64,000 nucleotides of DNA from Terana coerulea (Eukaryota > Basidiomycota > Agaricomycetes > Polyporales > Phanerochaetaceae). Shown in pieces: positions 1-11,700 of this stretch (within the stretch, counting starts at the first letter, position 1; each line of letters opens with the position of its first letter). Both the position numbers and the translations under genes were made by a program. Under the pieces are notes generated by a model. The model was not told the DNA's origin, ran no database searches, and saw nothing but the letters and a program-made list of their open reading frames with translations. The stretch is from the NCBI GenBank assembly GCA_024811115.1, contig JAKOGH010000812.1, forward strand, positions 62,001 through 126,000, given 5' to 3'.

Positions 1-531
1 TCTAGACAAACAATATGTACCGCTTTTTTAAATATGCCTGCTGGCCTCATGCGCCGGGGACACGAGCCAATCTGATGCGGGTGTGCAAACCGGACATTAG
101 TGTGATTGGCGGCACGATGGAATCCCTTACGCCGGTGCATCCCCGATACTGCTGCCCGCACGAGTATCAACTGTACGTCTATATCGAGACATTATGATCC
201 AAAGTACCACCATTTGACGGATAGAATTGTGGAGGTTGCTTGGGCGTGTGTACCCCGCCCTCATGGTGATCCGGAGCCGACGAACGACGACGCTTGCCTT
301 TTCCGCCGAGAAGCGCAGTTGTGGGCGTTAATTGATCCCCTCCGGGTGGCGCTCAGGCTTGTTTGGCGCCGCGGGTAGATTTGGCTCTTGTTCAAGTTCC
401 TCGACGTTACATACACGGGAAGGAAGGCCGACTCGGGCAGCGGTGATCTCACAGCAAGGACGGTTGTCGACAATTCGGGCTAAACGTTCAGGATCGTTAC
501 GCATAGTCCAAGGCTGACTCCGACCCGAGCC
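1..531. other. Gene-free left edge
   Basis: I see no convincing gene here. The short open frames on both strands have no family resemblance and no intron structure. The right part is presumably the promoter and 5' leader of the AIM41 gene that starts at 532. Confidence 0.4.
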
Positions 532-1297
532 ATGCTCCGTTTCGCTCAAGCGTTCCGCGCCGCCCCGCGCCAGTACTCCCTGACATTGGGCGGTAGAGTG
601 TATAGCACCGCTGCCCCGGAAGGTGAGTTTTCTGCCCGGACATGCTGAGCTGATTGACGATCCGTTTCAAGAACTTCGGAAGCGTTTAACGGACCAGCTG
701 AAGACCGCAATGAGGGTATGTTGGCACACAAGTTGCTCTACCAACGGGCTATTGAATCATTACGCGTCTGCAGAGCAAGGATACCTTCACGACAACCACT
801 ATTCGTGTGAGTAACGCCGCTGCTGCGGTAGACATAAACGCTGAATTTTCCCTCGCTAGTCTGTCCTAGCCGAGGTTTACAACGCTGACAAGGCACAACC
901 ACAGCCAATTCCATCAACGTCCATTGCGTCCATCATTCGGAAGTCCGTGGCGCGCAGAGTGAGTAACAGCCTGGACGCGCTGTCGTGTGGAAACGTCATA
1001 CGCTAAATTTCTGCATCACAGGCCGATTCTGCGGCGGAGTTCGACAAAGCAGCGAGGCCGGACCTCGCTGAAAAGGAGCGCAAGGAAGCCAATGTCCTCC
1101 AGGCTTTCCTCCCTCCGCTTCTTCCCGAGGCAGAGATCGACCGTAGACTTCAGGAAATTATCAGCGAGCAGAAGCCAGCCGCAGGTGACAAGAAGGCTCT
1201 CGGGCAAATCATGAAAGCCTTCTACTTAGCAGTGGACAAGTCGACAGTTGACGCAGGCCTCGTAAAGACCCGTACGGAGGCCCTATTGTCCTCATAG
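532..1297 (+). CDS. AIM41: AIM41-like mitochondrial GatB/YqeY-domain protein
   Basis: Five exons join cleanly with GT-AG introns: 532-622, 672-715, 774-806, 860-958 and 1022-1297, giving about 180 residues. The first exon encodes an arginine/alanine-rich leader (MLRFAQAFRAAPRQYS) typical of mitochondrial import. The rest matches the YqeY/GatB tail fold: ELRKRLTDQLKTAMR, a SVLAEVYNADKA stretch, IIRKSVARR, then ADSAAEFDKAARPDLAEKE and a C-terminal helix bundle. The bacterial family is linked to tRNA-dependent amidotransferases; the yeast homologue Aim41 is mitochondrial with a poorly known role. The 49-nt first intron, with a branch-like gctgac, decides the reading. The ATG at 532 is the only start that gives the leader. 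No defects were seen. HRD1 lies tail-to-tail on the other strand. Confidence 0.88.
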
Positions 1298-1439
1298 TAC
1301 ACTCTAAAGGATCGATACACGACTTCCTGACCATGCGACAGTAATAATATACACAATCTCCGCTCTGTAATGATCGAGGGACAAACGACAGCAACTGAGA
1401 CAACACATGAGGGAGCACTCATTCCATATTGACCAGATG

Positions 1440-4400
1440 CTAGTCAGTTCCGTTTATAGCCCCTTCGCCTGACGGTGGAGGCGACGCCGCTCCTTCCTGT
1501 CCACTCTGCACACCGTTGCCCGTTATCACCTCTGACGTCTGGTGTTCTGATTGTGCGGTCGCCTCCGATGCATCTGAGGGCTCCGGAGCTTTTGCAAGCG
1601 GTTGACTAGCTTGGGGAACTGCTGATGCGAGGCCATTCGAGGCCGATGAGCTCGATGTAGCAGAAATGCTTGGCTCAGTAGCATTTGAAGGCGCATTCGC
1701 GGGCGTGACCGTCTGCGCCCCAGGTGCCTCCCTCTCGCGCGGAAGGGGGCAGCACGCTCCGGACCCTCGTCAGCTCCTCGATGCATCGGTACACCGCATT
1801 CGACACCCCCTCCAAGACGCGCAGCCGCTCGTCAATGGCGTCTCGCGTCAGTCGATCGAGCCGTGACAGCTGCTCGTCTGTCAGCGTTGGGGGCAGCTGC
1901 GGCAGGGGCGCACGAGGGGGCCGCGGTAGCGAGGCTGCCCGTTAGCAGGCAGGCCCGGCTGGCGGTAGCCTTGCGCAGGCGGCGCCGCAGCTCGGTAGGG
2001 GTAGCGTTGGGCGTGTTGCTGTTGGTAATGATGTGCGGCCTGGGGGCTGAGGGGCAGTGACGGCAACGGCGAGGGATTTGTGAGATCGTACAGCGGTATC
2101 AACGTGGGAGCAGCGGGACGAGCGTCCAAGGTGGTCGGCTGAGGCCCTGAGGTCGAAGCCGAGGAGTCTACCGTTGCCGAGCCATTCGAAGGTAAACCAT
2201 CCGCGTAAGCTTCGTTTTGAACCGTGGGTGTTGGCCCATTCCCCGTAGAGGTAGAAGCACGAGTGGTAGCGCCCTCGGTGGAGGCCTGGGAGGTCGACAG
2301 CGTGCTCGTGACGGTACTTCCCGAAGATCCCAGCCTACGCAGTGCTGCTAGGGCTGCAGCGTCTCTGGGAGTAGCCGCCCGGTCACCGTCTGCAGGGGGA
2401 CGATCTGTGATATGAGATGGGGAAGTAGCGGATGACCCTGCCAGAGACGCCGGCTCCTGAGTACTCTCTGCCTGCGTAGCTGTTGGAACGGACGGTGAAG
2501 GTTGGGAGGTCGCATGTGATGTGGCGAGGCTGGGACCAGCGGCCGGCTGAGGGTCCTCGGCAGGAGCCTGGTTGCCCTGGCCAGGAGCTTGTTGAGCAGG
2601 TGGCAGCCATTGTCCATCCCAGGGCTGCCATACATTCCCCGGACCGTAAAAGCCTCTGTATAATGGTGGAGGCTGAAGCTGCTGGGGCTGCAAGGGTTGC
2701 ATGGGGTACGCATATGGAGGATATACATATCCGGGCGGAAGTTGTTGGCCTGGCGCTGGCCAGCCGGCGTTCGCGGGTACTGGCTGGAAGCCTTGCGGTC
2801 CGGCGGGGACGTACTGAGGTGGTGGCTGACCGTTCGGGAGTTGTCCTGGGGCCAGAGGCGGCGGCGGAATCGGAATGCCCATCAAGCGACCTATCCATCC
2901 CATGGGTCCGTTGGCGGGTGGTTGAGCAGCCTGCGGCACAGCGTTCGGTTGTGGGGCGGGTGGACGAGCGCCGCGCGCGCCAGCTTGAGCAGCGCCACGG
3001 TTTGGTTGATCTGTTTCGAGCACAGTACGGCGGCTGGGAAATTCCAGTTAGTAAAAATGGATGAGCGCTGGATTGGTGAAGATAAGATGCCCGTGTGGAA
3101 TTACTCACCAAGTCGGACAACTCTGCTGTCTTTCCAGCCAAGAACGCAAGCATTGGAAATGGAAGATGTGGCCGCATGGAAGTTTCTTGGGTGTAACGTT
3201 AGGCCCTTCTTGAGCTTGGTTCACATTGTTCGCGTTATTCCCAGCTTGGTTCACAGGAGGATTCTGATTATTTGTCGTAGGTGCCACCATCTCTTCACGG
3301 CAAATGATACAGGTTCGGTCGGACATTGCCGCAAGCTCCTCCTCCGTAGCATTCGGATAGCGGCGGTCCATATCGCGTGTTGCATTGTGATAGCGGACAA
3401 GGGCACGTAGGCGCGAAATGAATGACCGAGCGGTAAGGTAGACATCGCGGATGATATTGAGTGGGAGCCCATAGAACGTCAGAACCACCATGAAGAACGT
3501 TAGGTAGGTGGCGAGTTTGAGAAAATCTAGATGGCGGGGATAGGATCAATGGATACGTAAAGAAATGTAGTTCAACCCACCAGTCACAAGCTCTATGTAG
3601 AAGATGTACATGCTCTTATTCTCCCAAGCGGGCGCATTCGCACCACCCCGCGAGCTAGCCCGCTGGAATTCAATAGAGGATAGACCATAGCGCGCTAGTG
3701 AATCAAGAGCACTAGCCATCAGAATGGCATACTGCAAGCAGTGCTCTATCAATATTTGTCTCAAATTTCGCAAGGACGATCATCGCGCTCACTTCGCTCG
3801 CAAATAGGACTGTACCACCAACACCGTTGTTCAGCGTGCTGTCAATTGCAATTGCCAGCATGATGAAGTCCATGGTCCACAGAATGCAGAACATGGTGCC
3901 GAATCGAATGTGGAAAAGGAGACCTGGGCCAGGGTAGGGGACTTGGTCCATCTGTGGCACATAGCGTTAGTTTCGAACGCGCAATACCCGCAGTGGGAAC
4001 TAAGCCGCTATACGTCAATGCATCGCCAACTTGACGGCAACGAGCATCACATGTCATGCTAGCAAGAGTTTGGATTCCAGGACAGCAATTCAAACACGCA
4101 CCGATTCCACACGGTCCGCCATGAGCCAATGGAAACACTTGATGAACAGCAGGAAGCCAAACATAATGACGAAGGGTATGTCGAACTCGTCCCGAAAGAT
4201 TGTAAACGCTAGGAGTGATTCGGTCACGAACATCCATGTCTGGTCGTAGAGCCGCTGAGAAAGGCGCCACATAAGTTTAGCTTCTAATAGTCCAACATGG
4301 AAGACTCGCCTCGACTTCGCGTGCTTGCAAGGGGCCGAAGAATATTTGTTGCAATATGCGACCGGAGAGCAGCGCCAATAGGAATCCAAAGTTGGCTAAG

Positions 4401-4616
4401 ACCTACAAGGCATAGGGCGGTGTGTCAATCGGGCACAGCATAACACAGGCTTAACGGTGCTCACCAGCAGGCTACGACCGCTCTTTGACAAGTATACCGA
4501 GACCGAGTAGAAGTTGCTGTACGTCCTGGCAGCATTGGCTATGGTCGCCACCGTCGCGAAACAGCTGAAGATGGCATAGAGGAATATCCGGTGCCCGGTG
4601 AATGCAGATGTAGAGG
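1440..4616 (-). CDS. HRD1: HRD1/synoviolin-type ERAD E3 ubiquitin ligase (5' end unresolved)
   Basis: This is the RING-H2 ligase of the ER membrane that ubiquitinates misfolded ER proteins. In reading order the exons end near 4465 and then run 4402-4310 (31 codons), 4254-4102, 3951-3793, 3731-3581, 3526-3109 and 3033-1440. They encode several hydrophobic segments (HRIFLYAIFSCFATVATIANA, VLANFGFLLALL, FVIMFGFLLFIKCFHWL, MFCILWTMDFIMLAIAID, a long one ending FYGLPL). The RING follows: CIIC, CGHIFH, FQC and CPTC, the last Cys made by the 3109/3033 splice. A long Pro/Gln/Ser/Thr-rich tail ends in a helical stretch starting LTDEQLSRLDRLTRDA. Two oddities: the intron at 4309-4255 has a GC donor, and the tail needs one extra base in the G5 run at 1916-1920 to stay in frame. 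No in-frame ATG precedes HRIFLY, so the first coding exon probably lies upstream and could not be fixed. Confidence 0.88.
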
Positions 4617-5399
4617 CTGCAACCTCTGGCGGACGACGTCGTTCAGCGGCATTTCTGCCAACCCCGGCACGAGTTTGAGCTAAAGACAGAGCGACTCCAG
4701 GCTGCGAGAGGAGGAAATGAGCAATGTCTGAGAGCGAGAGCGTTGTGCAAGCCTGACCTTGCACGCGAGTTCGAGGCAGGAAGTATAGAATGGGCGTCTA
4801 CGTCATGACCGCGACGTGGCTGATGTCCGGCGTCCAGGTTAGGGTTGGTCGAGGTTAGGGCTAATCTGACACACGGCAGTTCCCTCCCGCGAGAGCCCCT
4901 AAGCGCGCGCTCTTTTACAAGCGTCAATCCTGTGCCTACACGTATGTGCTCTTCACGGCTAGCGAGTATCAGCGTCCGGAAAAGTCGGTTTCCGGCATTG
5001 CCAACGCCAGAGGACTGATTGTAATTTTCCATGTCGAAATCTAGCCCGAATCTTGGCGCAGTTTAGTAGAATTCAGGGGAGCAGAGACCTTCTTAGTCCC
5101 GGCGGCAATCTCAGCGGCTATGGGCAGCGCTTCGGTGAGACAGTGCCGGCGCCTGAGCATGCACTTCCTTGACAGTGTGGTCGCCTTTCAGCAACTCGCG
5201 TGTCGACTTTGCACTTCGGGCGAGGGAAATGCATCCCAGACACTCCCCTTCGGAGCTAGGCCCAATCGTCCGGATTTACTCGTTTCTGGCCGTGACATCT
5301 GCCGGGAGGAGGTGCATTTATGTAGCGGTGGCGCCCGACATTCGCTCACGAATATAAGATGGCGCGTTTCGGCTCACCTACTTCAATCCTCGAGTCCCC
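4617..5399. promoter_or_regulatory. Divergent promoter region between HRD1 and the amidohydrolase gene
   Basis: Two genes read away from this stretch, so it should hold both promoters and probably the missing first exon of HRD1. A TATA-like aatataag lies at about 5352, roughly 45 bases before the amidohydrolase ATG. I see no other element I can support. Confidence 0.45.
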
Positions 5400-8263
5400 A
5401 TGCCCTCCTCACGAAGCTCTCCCGGCTTGCGCAAGCGTTCGCTGGTGCCCGAGGCCACCGACGTGAAGACCGCGACCGACTCAACCTTTGCTTCCTCTGC
5501 AGGGAGGCAGAGCGTTCGCAATCGATACCTCCTCATTCTAGTGTCCTTGACACTCACATCGTTGCTGATTTTGCGGAATCCATTCGTGGCCACTCAATTT
5601 CCGCATACTTACGCTCTCTGCTCCCCCGATGGTGACAATATCTACACCGTCAACGACGCCACCCCGCGCGCACAATGTCTCGTTGTCCAAGGCGACAAGT
5701 TTGTGGACGTGGGCTCGCTAGGTGAGTAAGACTGGAGTAAAGAATCTGTGCATCCACTCAATGCTGGCTGTAGAGGATATACGAAGGCGGTGGCGTGATG
5801 CGGCTGCAGATTCCACCGTTAACGACACCCAGGTGGCCCATGGCACGCTTCCTCTTCGATACATCAAGTCTGGGGCTGTCATCGTGCCCGGGCTGACAGG
5901 TGAGCTTCAATCTGGGCTACTCCAAACAGACCCGGGGTTCTTCCTTTCCTTCCCGAAGCGTTGACCGTTATGTATTAGATTCCCACGCCCACATTCTGGA
6001 ATACGGATTCACCAGGCTGCTTCCAATGGAAGGCACCAAAACTGCCAAAGGTGAGTAACGGGTTCAGGACAAAGCTCGCACTGCAGCCGCTAACTTGTTT
6101 TGCTGACAGAAACTGTCCGACGGGTCAGGGACTACATACAGTCCAATCCGGAGCTCCGCAATAACAAAACCAAAACTGTGGAGGGCTGGGGCTGGGATCA
6201 CACAAAGTGGTCGCATGCGGCTTTCCCAACGGCGGTCCGTAATACATGGAGCTTCTATACCGTGCACTTTATGTACTAACCATACTTGTGCCCTAGGATG
6301 ATCTTGAGAATGATCCTGTTGTAGCCGGGCGCCCTATAATCCTCCAATCGAAGGACGGACATGCCTTATGGGTATCGCGAAAAATTCTGCAAGTAATGGA
6401 GCCTATCCCCGAAAAGGTTGAGGGCGGTGTTATCGTGCGCGACTCCCTTGGCCGCCCTACAGGTATTGAACATCTTGTTCCGGCAGCGTAAGCGCAACTG
6501 ACACTTTACGGCAGGCGTTTTTCTCGACAACGCCCAGGAGATCGCCAACGCCCACCGTCCGGTGCCGACGTACGAACAGCTCGGAGAAACGTTTCAACTT
6601 AACCGTTCAAGACGCCGTATCCCGAGGCCTCACGAGCATTCACGACGCGGGCTTCGACCCCATATCCCTCGACTTCTTCCGCAGGTGAGCCCGCTCCATT
6701 TGCGCTGAAGCACGCCGGGTGGCGTGTGTGATTGTTCAGATGTTGATTGATCCCTTCCGCCCCGTTCTGACAGAGCCGCAGAAGAAGGAAAGCTTCCTGT
6801 GAGGGAATCTACCCGCACCATCGGAACTGCTATTTAATCTCAGTTTAATAGATTCGCGTATACGGTATGACACACTACAATGAATCGGCCGACTATTGGG
6901 GCGGCCGGGTCCAAAAACTGGTTGGCGCAGGCAACGGAAGGCTTACGGCGCGCAGCGTAAAAATCTTCGCAGACGGTATGCTATCCCCCATATTGAGCGC
7001 CCGGTTTAAAACAACCCGCTGATGATTGCGTTCATTTCCATAGGTGCTCTGCGGTCTGGTGGCGCAGCTGTACGTTTCACGCGTTTCAAATGGTTTCAAC
7101 CTTTGGCTAACTGCTGACATCAGCTTTACGAGCCGTACGCGGACAACCCGAGCACCCGCGGGTTCATGCGTATACCAGCTGAAGTTCTCAACGACATCAT
7201 TCCTCGCTTCCTTCGTGACGGCTGGCAAGTGGTACGCCACTTCAACTTTTCGAGTGAAAATGCTTGACTGATTGTACCTGACATGTCTGCGTCGTTCGTA
7301 GAACGTTCATGCTATCGGAGACCGCGCCAACGGGCTCGTTCTTGATGCATTCGAAGCAGCCCTCGCAGACGCAAACGTAACGGCACTTCGCCCTCGTCTG
7401 GAGCACGCGCAGCTCCTCGCCGAGAAGGACATGGCCAGATTCGGAGGCCTCGGAGGTGAGCAATCTCTATTGACTTCATCCAGTTTGCTCCAGTGATTCT
7501 CATGAGCCTTCTGCCTTCAGTCATAGCTAGTGTACAGCCCACCGCATGCGTGAGTCAGCCGCCTGGTTTCGCTCTCGCCAGGACTCCACGCTGACACGGT
7601 CTATATTTGCCGTAGCACCGACGACATGTGGTACGCAGAGGAGCGGCTGGTAAGCGAATTATGCTCTTGGTTCTGCCTGTGACAGTGCTGGAGAGAGTTT
7701 AGGGTCCCGAACGCGTAAAGGGCCTGTACGCCTTCCGAAGCATCCTCGACCATGGGGCCCGGATCACCCTGGGCTCGGACTTTCCTGTCGAGGGAGTGAA
7801 CCCTCTCGCGGGATTCTATGCCGCGATCACCCGTCTGTCGGCAGAGGGTACGTCCCCGCACGGTCCGGACGGATGGTGAGTTGCGCACTTCGGGCCTTCG
7901 GCGGCGACCGTGAACGCTGCCCGCGGTGATGTGCTGGTGTCGCGGGTGTATGCTGATCGCCTCTATTCGTAATCTAGGTTCCCGGAGCAGCGTATGACTC
8001 GTCAAGAAGCACTGAAAGGTATGGGGAAGATGCGATCATCCGGTCCCGTGAACCTTATTGATCTGTTTTCTTCTGTAGGAATGACCTTGGATCCCGCTTA
8101 TGCCTCTTTTACGGAAGATACGCTCGGGTCCATTGCGATTGGCAAGCGGGCAGACTACGTCATCCTCTCTCAAGACATCATGTCTATAGCCGCAGCTGGC
8201 ATCCTGGACACAGATGTCCTTGCCACGGTCGTCGATGGCAAACCTGTATACGGTGGCGTTTAA
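5400..8263 (+). CDS. Membrane-anchored YtcJ-type amidohydrolase (Amidohydro_3)
   Basis: This is a multi-exon gene of the metal-dependent amidohydrolase superfamily. After a basic, Ser-rich N-terminus comes one membrane span (RYLLILVSLTLTSLLIL), so a signal-anchor protein is likely. Conserved pieces appear in order: GAVIVPGLT, the metal-binding HxH in DSHAHILEYGF, GWGWDHTKW, VFLDNAQEI, NVHAIGDRANG, LEHAQLL, the catalytic-Asp stretch TLGSDFPVEGVNP, and the C-terminal GSIAIGKRADYVILSQD. YtcJ relatives hydrolyse amides or carbamates of varied compounds; the substrate here is unknown. The first ATG after the TATA-like site was taken as start; the stop is the TAA at 8261. One defect: between PVPTYEQL and EKRFNLTVQDA the frame is broken by one extra base, most simply in the GG at 6583-6584. 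All other junctions I followed are GT-AG and in frame. Confidence 0.85.
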
Positions 8264-8727
8264 AGCCGCACTTTTTGCTTGACTGTTTTGTTGGGACAGG
8301 CATCGCGAACTTGCGTGTACTCTGGTCCAGCTCAATAGCCTTTGTTATTGTATTATGGGATCGTCATGGCATTCCCATGTATTTGCCTTGCAATACGCAG
8401 AACGCACGTCGCGTCCGGCGAATAGTGCGACTCTTCACCGAAGGGGGGTGTCTTATGCGGGAGTTTGGTATTTAGGTTGCAGGTGGAGGATTTACTTAAG
8501 TATTCGATCTGTATAACAGGCTCAGTCCTCTCAATCTTCACTAAAAATATATGACAACCTCTCATTGATTTCCTCTGGATTTATGAAGTAAAAAAGCAAC
8601 CCGACCAACGCGAGAGACAGCCAACGGATGACTGCGATCACGTGCATCTCCTCTAATTTACGCGCGCGACGCGTCGCGTTGGTCGCTGAGATAAGCGCCT
8701 GACTGCTTGCTCTCGACCACCACCTCC
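8264..8727. other. Intergenic
   Basis: No gene is visible. This is the 3' flank of the amidohydrolase gene and the promoter of the RAD54B-like gene. The last 100 bases contain a short acgcgcgcgacgcgtcgcg palindromic stretch near 8660. Confidence 0.4.
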
Positions 8728-11700
8728 ATGCCGACATTCCAGACGCCGCTCACAGCGAGCAATAAGCGCAAGTCAGACGCAAGCGGTCTGAATTATCCTG
8801 AGAACAAGAGGCAGGCCGTTTCTCATAAGTCCGGAGGAGCTACTACACCGAAAGCCACTGGAGGATCTTACTGGGTCGTGCAATGGTGCGGAAGCAACGC
8901 ATATGTAGACAAGAACAAGGCTTACTATTACATACAGGCGTAACCCGCAGTTTAAGAAACATAAGACTTGGGATTTTGAGGGTGTGGTAGTAGTGAAAGG
9001 GAGTTGGTGTGAACTGCTGGACAGCGACGACGGCCGCAGGTGGGTCTTGTTTCAGGGACATATATGCTGACGTCTCACATCTTTTGATAACAGAGTGTCA
9101 TGTGGAAAGCCAATTGGTATTGACGCCGCTGACATTGGACCCGACAAAGAGTTTGTAGTAGGAGGGAAGGACGTACACGTCGACTACGCTATCAAGGCGT
9201 CGGACTACTTATCGGGAACCTGCTTCTCAGGCGGCACCTCTGTCCTTTCACCTGAATCTGGCTCTAGCACAACCCCTTCTTCGCAACTCCGGTACGGCGG
9301 TGAAGCAGTTCGTTCCTTTACGACCGAAGAATGGCACTGGGTTTAAGGGTCCGTCGTCCGTGCGCCCACCCGCCGTGGCACCCAGCGGGAACGCTACCGC
9401 GTCTTCTTACTCGAAGCCAAGTAGCCAGAACACGTCTCCTGCTGCGACGCAGGAGAAGTCTCCCGTCAAGACAGTGTCGTATTGGTATGTTAACTGGCGT
9501 AAACCACAGCATAAGAAGCACAAGACGTGGGACGGCGATGCGTATCTTATGCACAAGAATGACAAGTTGACGTTGGTAACGGAGAAAGGCCTCATGTAAG
9601 TCCGCTTCCTTTACTATACCACAAATTTATGTGGCTAACCTTCGGCTGCATCTAGTATCGGTACCAAGAAGTGGGATGGAATACCACTTTACATCGGCTA
9701 CGAGGGCAAGCTTGGAAACAAGGAATACGAGATCGACCACGAGATCGCTCAATGGGATATGCCCTCTGTCACAGGCAGCTCTGCCGAAATTGATGATAGC
9801 TTAGACCTGGAAGCTGCCCAAGGCAGCACCTCGCTGTTCATCGAAGCAAAGAAGCCCCGTGGCCAGGTGATAGACGTGGACGCTCTGGTGACGCCAGCAA
9901 AGCTTAAGCCTGAACCAGTCAAGGAACAAGTACCGGCAAAGTCGTTCTATGCGCTTGCACAACCGAAGGCGAGAGCGAAAGGTCCCCTGTACGTATCAAT
10001 ACCCCTTGAACCGGGACGATGGACTCAAGTATTGCATAACAGACATGATCCAACGGCTGAGGGTGCAGTTGTCATGAAGGCACCAGATGAAGCGCATATA
10101 GCCAAGTACAACAGGAAGTACGTTTTCAGATTACATCAGCAGAGCACATACTTAGTAGATCGCGCAGGAACGCCGCCGTTGCCCCCGTTGTTATCGACCC
10201 TATTATTTCACGAAACCTACGACCACACCAAGTAGAAGGTGTGAAAACTATCACCATCGACGAGCCCCTCTAACATTTATTTTACAGGTGTCAAGTTCAT
10301 GTATGAGAGTGTCATGGCAATGAAAGGACATGATGGTAGAGGTTGTATCCTCGCTGATGAAATGTATGTACGGGTACTTCTCGTTTTATTCCATTACTAA
10401 CATCTGATCTGTTATAGGGGTATGGGCAAGACGCTGCAAACTATCTCCCTAGTTTGGACACTTCTTAGTAAGTGGCTCGTAAGTATCAAGCCAGGCTCCG
10501 CAATAACCCGCAATATATCCACCTAGAGCAAAATTGCTACGCGAACATGGGGCCCATAGTCGGGAAAGTGATGATCGTGTGCCCTGTGTCTCTCATTAAC
10601 GTATGGTCTCTCAAAGCATGTGCATCACTCGAGTTCTCACTGATTGATATCATAGAACTGGAAGATGGAATTCCACAAGTGGTGTGTGTTCTCTTTTGTC
10701 CTGCCGAGGGGTGCGAGTCGTCATTGTTCGCATAGGCTTGGTCGAGATCGACTGGGAATCTTCACCGGCGACAAGGACAAGTCTGTTATCACGCAGTTTG
10801 TTAATTCGTGAGTCGTGGATGACTAGATATTGTGGACAACAACTAAGCCCTTGTATCTTAGGCGAATACATCAGGTTCTGATCATTGGGTATGAACGACT
10901 TCGATCCGTCATGTGAGTAGTCGCCTCGGCTGGAATGTCAGAACACTTGTCTCATAAATGTCCTTTGCAGCGGTGAGCTGCAATACTGCATGTGAGAATG
11001 TTAGTGGGATACACCGGGGCTCTGCTAACATGCTGAATCAGTCCGCCTATTGGCCTTATCGTTTGTGACGAAGGTAACGCGCCGAAACCATCCCCAGTCT
11101 CTCTTTGCTGATACATGACGATGCAAAGGTCACAGGCTGAAGTCGGCGAACAACAAGACGTCTACAATGTTTGAAGTTCTTAGCACACCAAGGCGCATCA
11201 TCCTGTCTGGAACGCCTATACAAAACGACCTTAGTGAATTTCACGCCATGGTAGGGCTCAATCACTACATCTGTGGCTCGAGGTAAATTCAATATTTTAC
11301 AGGCGGATTTTTGCAACCCAGGCCTGCTAGGTAAGCTGATTGTGTACCATTAAGAGCAGGACGATTTACCTATGGGATTTACAGGGAACTATCAGAGCTT
11401 CAAAAAGCTATATGAGACTCCTATCGTCAAGAGCCGCGCACCAGGCTGCTCAGCGAAGGAAAAGGAGCTTGGCGAGGGTAGGATGCAGCAGGTAAGTTCA
11501 CTTACATCATTCGAATAGGCTTTGGACTAATGGCCTAACAAAGCTTATGGAGACGGCCAAGACATTTGTCTTGCGCCGGGACGCTACTATCCTGAAAAAT
11601 TACCTCCCACCAAAGCGTAGGTGGCATCTCTCCCATCAACGACCTGGCCTCACTGATACCGGTAAATAGATGAGTACGTCGTGTTCATCACGCCGACCAA

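Noticed and set aside
1881..3023. A separate Pro/Gln-rich protein on the minus strand
   Set aside because: It is the last exon of HRD1; splicing from the RING exon (CPT/CRR) leads directly into it, and its stop at 1881 is a by-product of the frame break at 1916-1920.
2383..3177. Long open frames on both strands opposite or overlapping the HRD1 tail
   Set aside because: They are shadows of GC-biased low-complexity coding sequence and have no family motifs.
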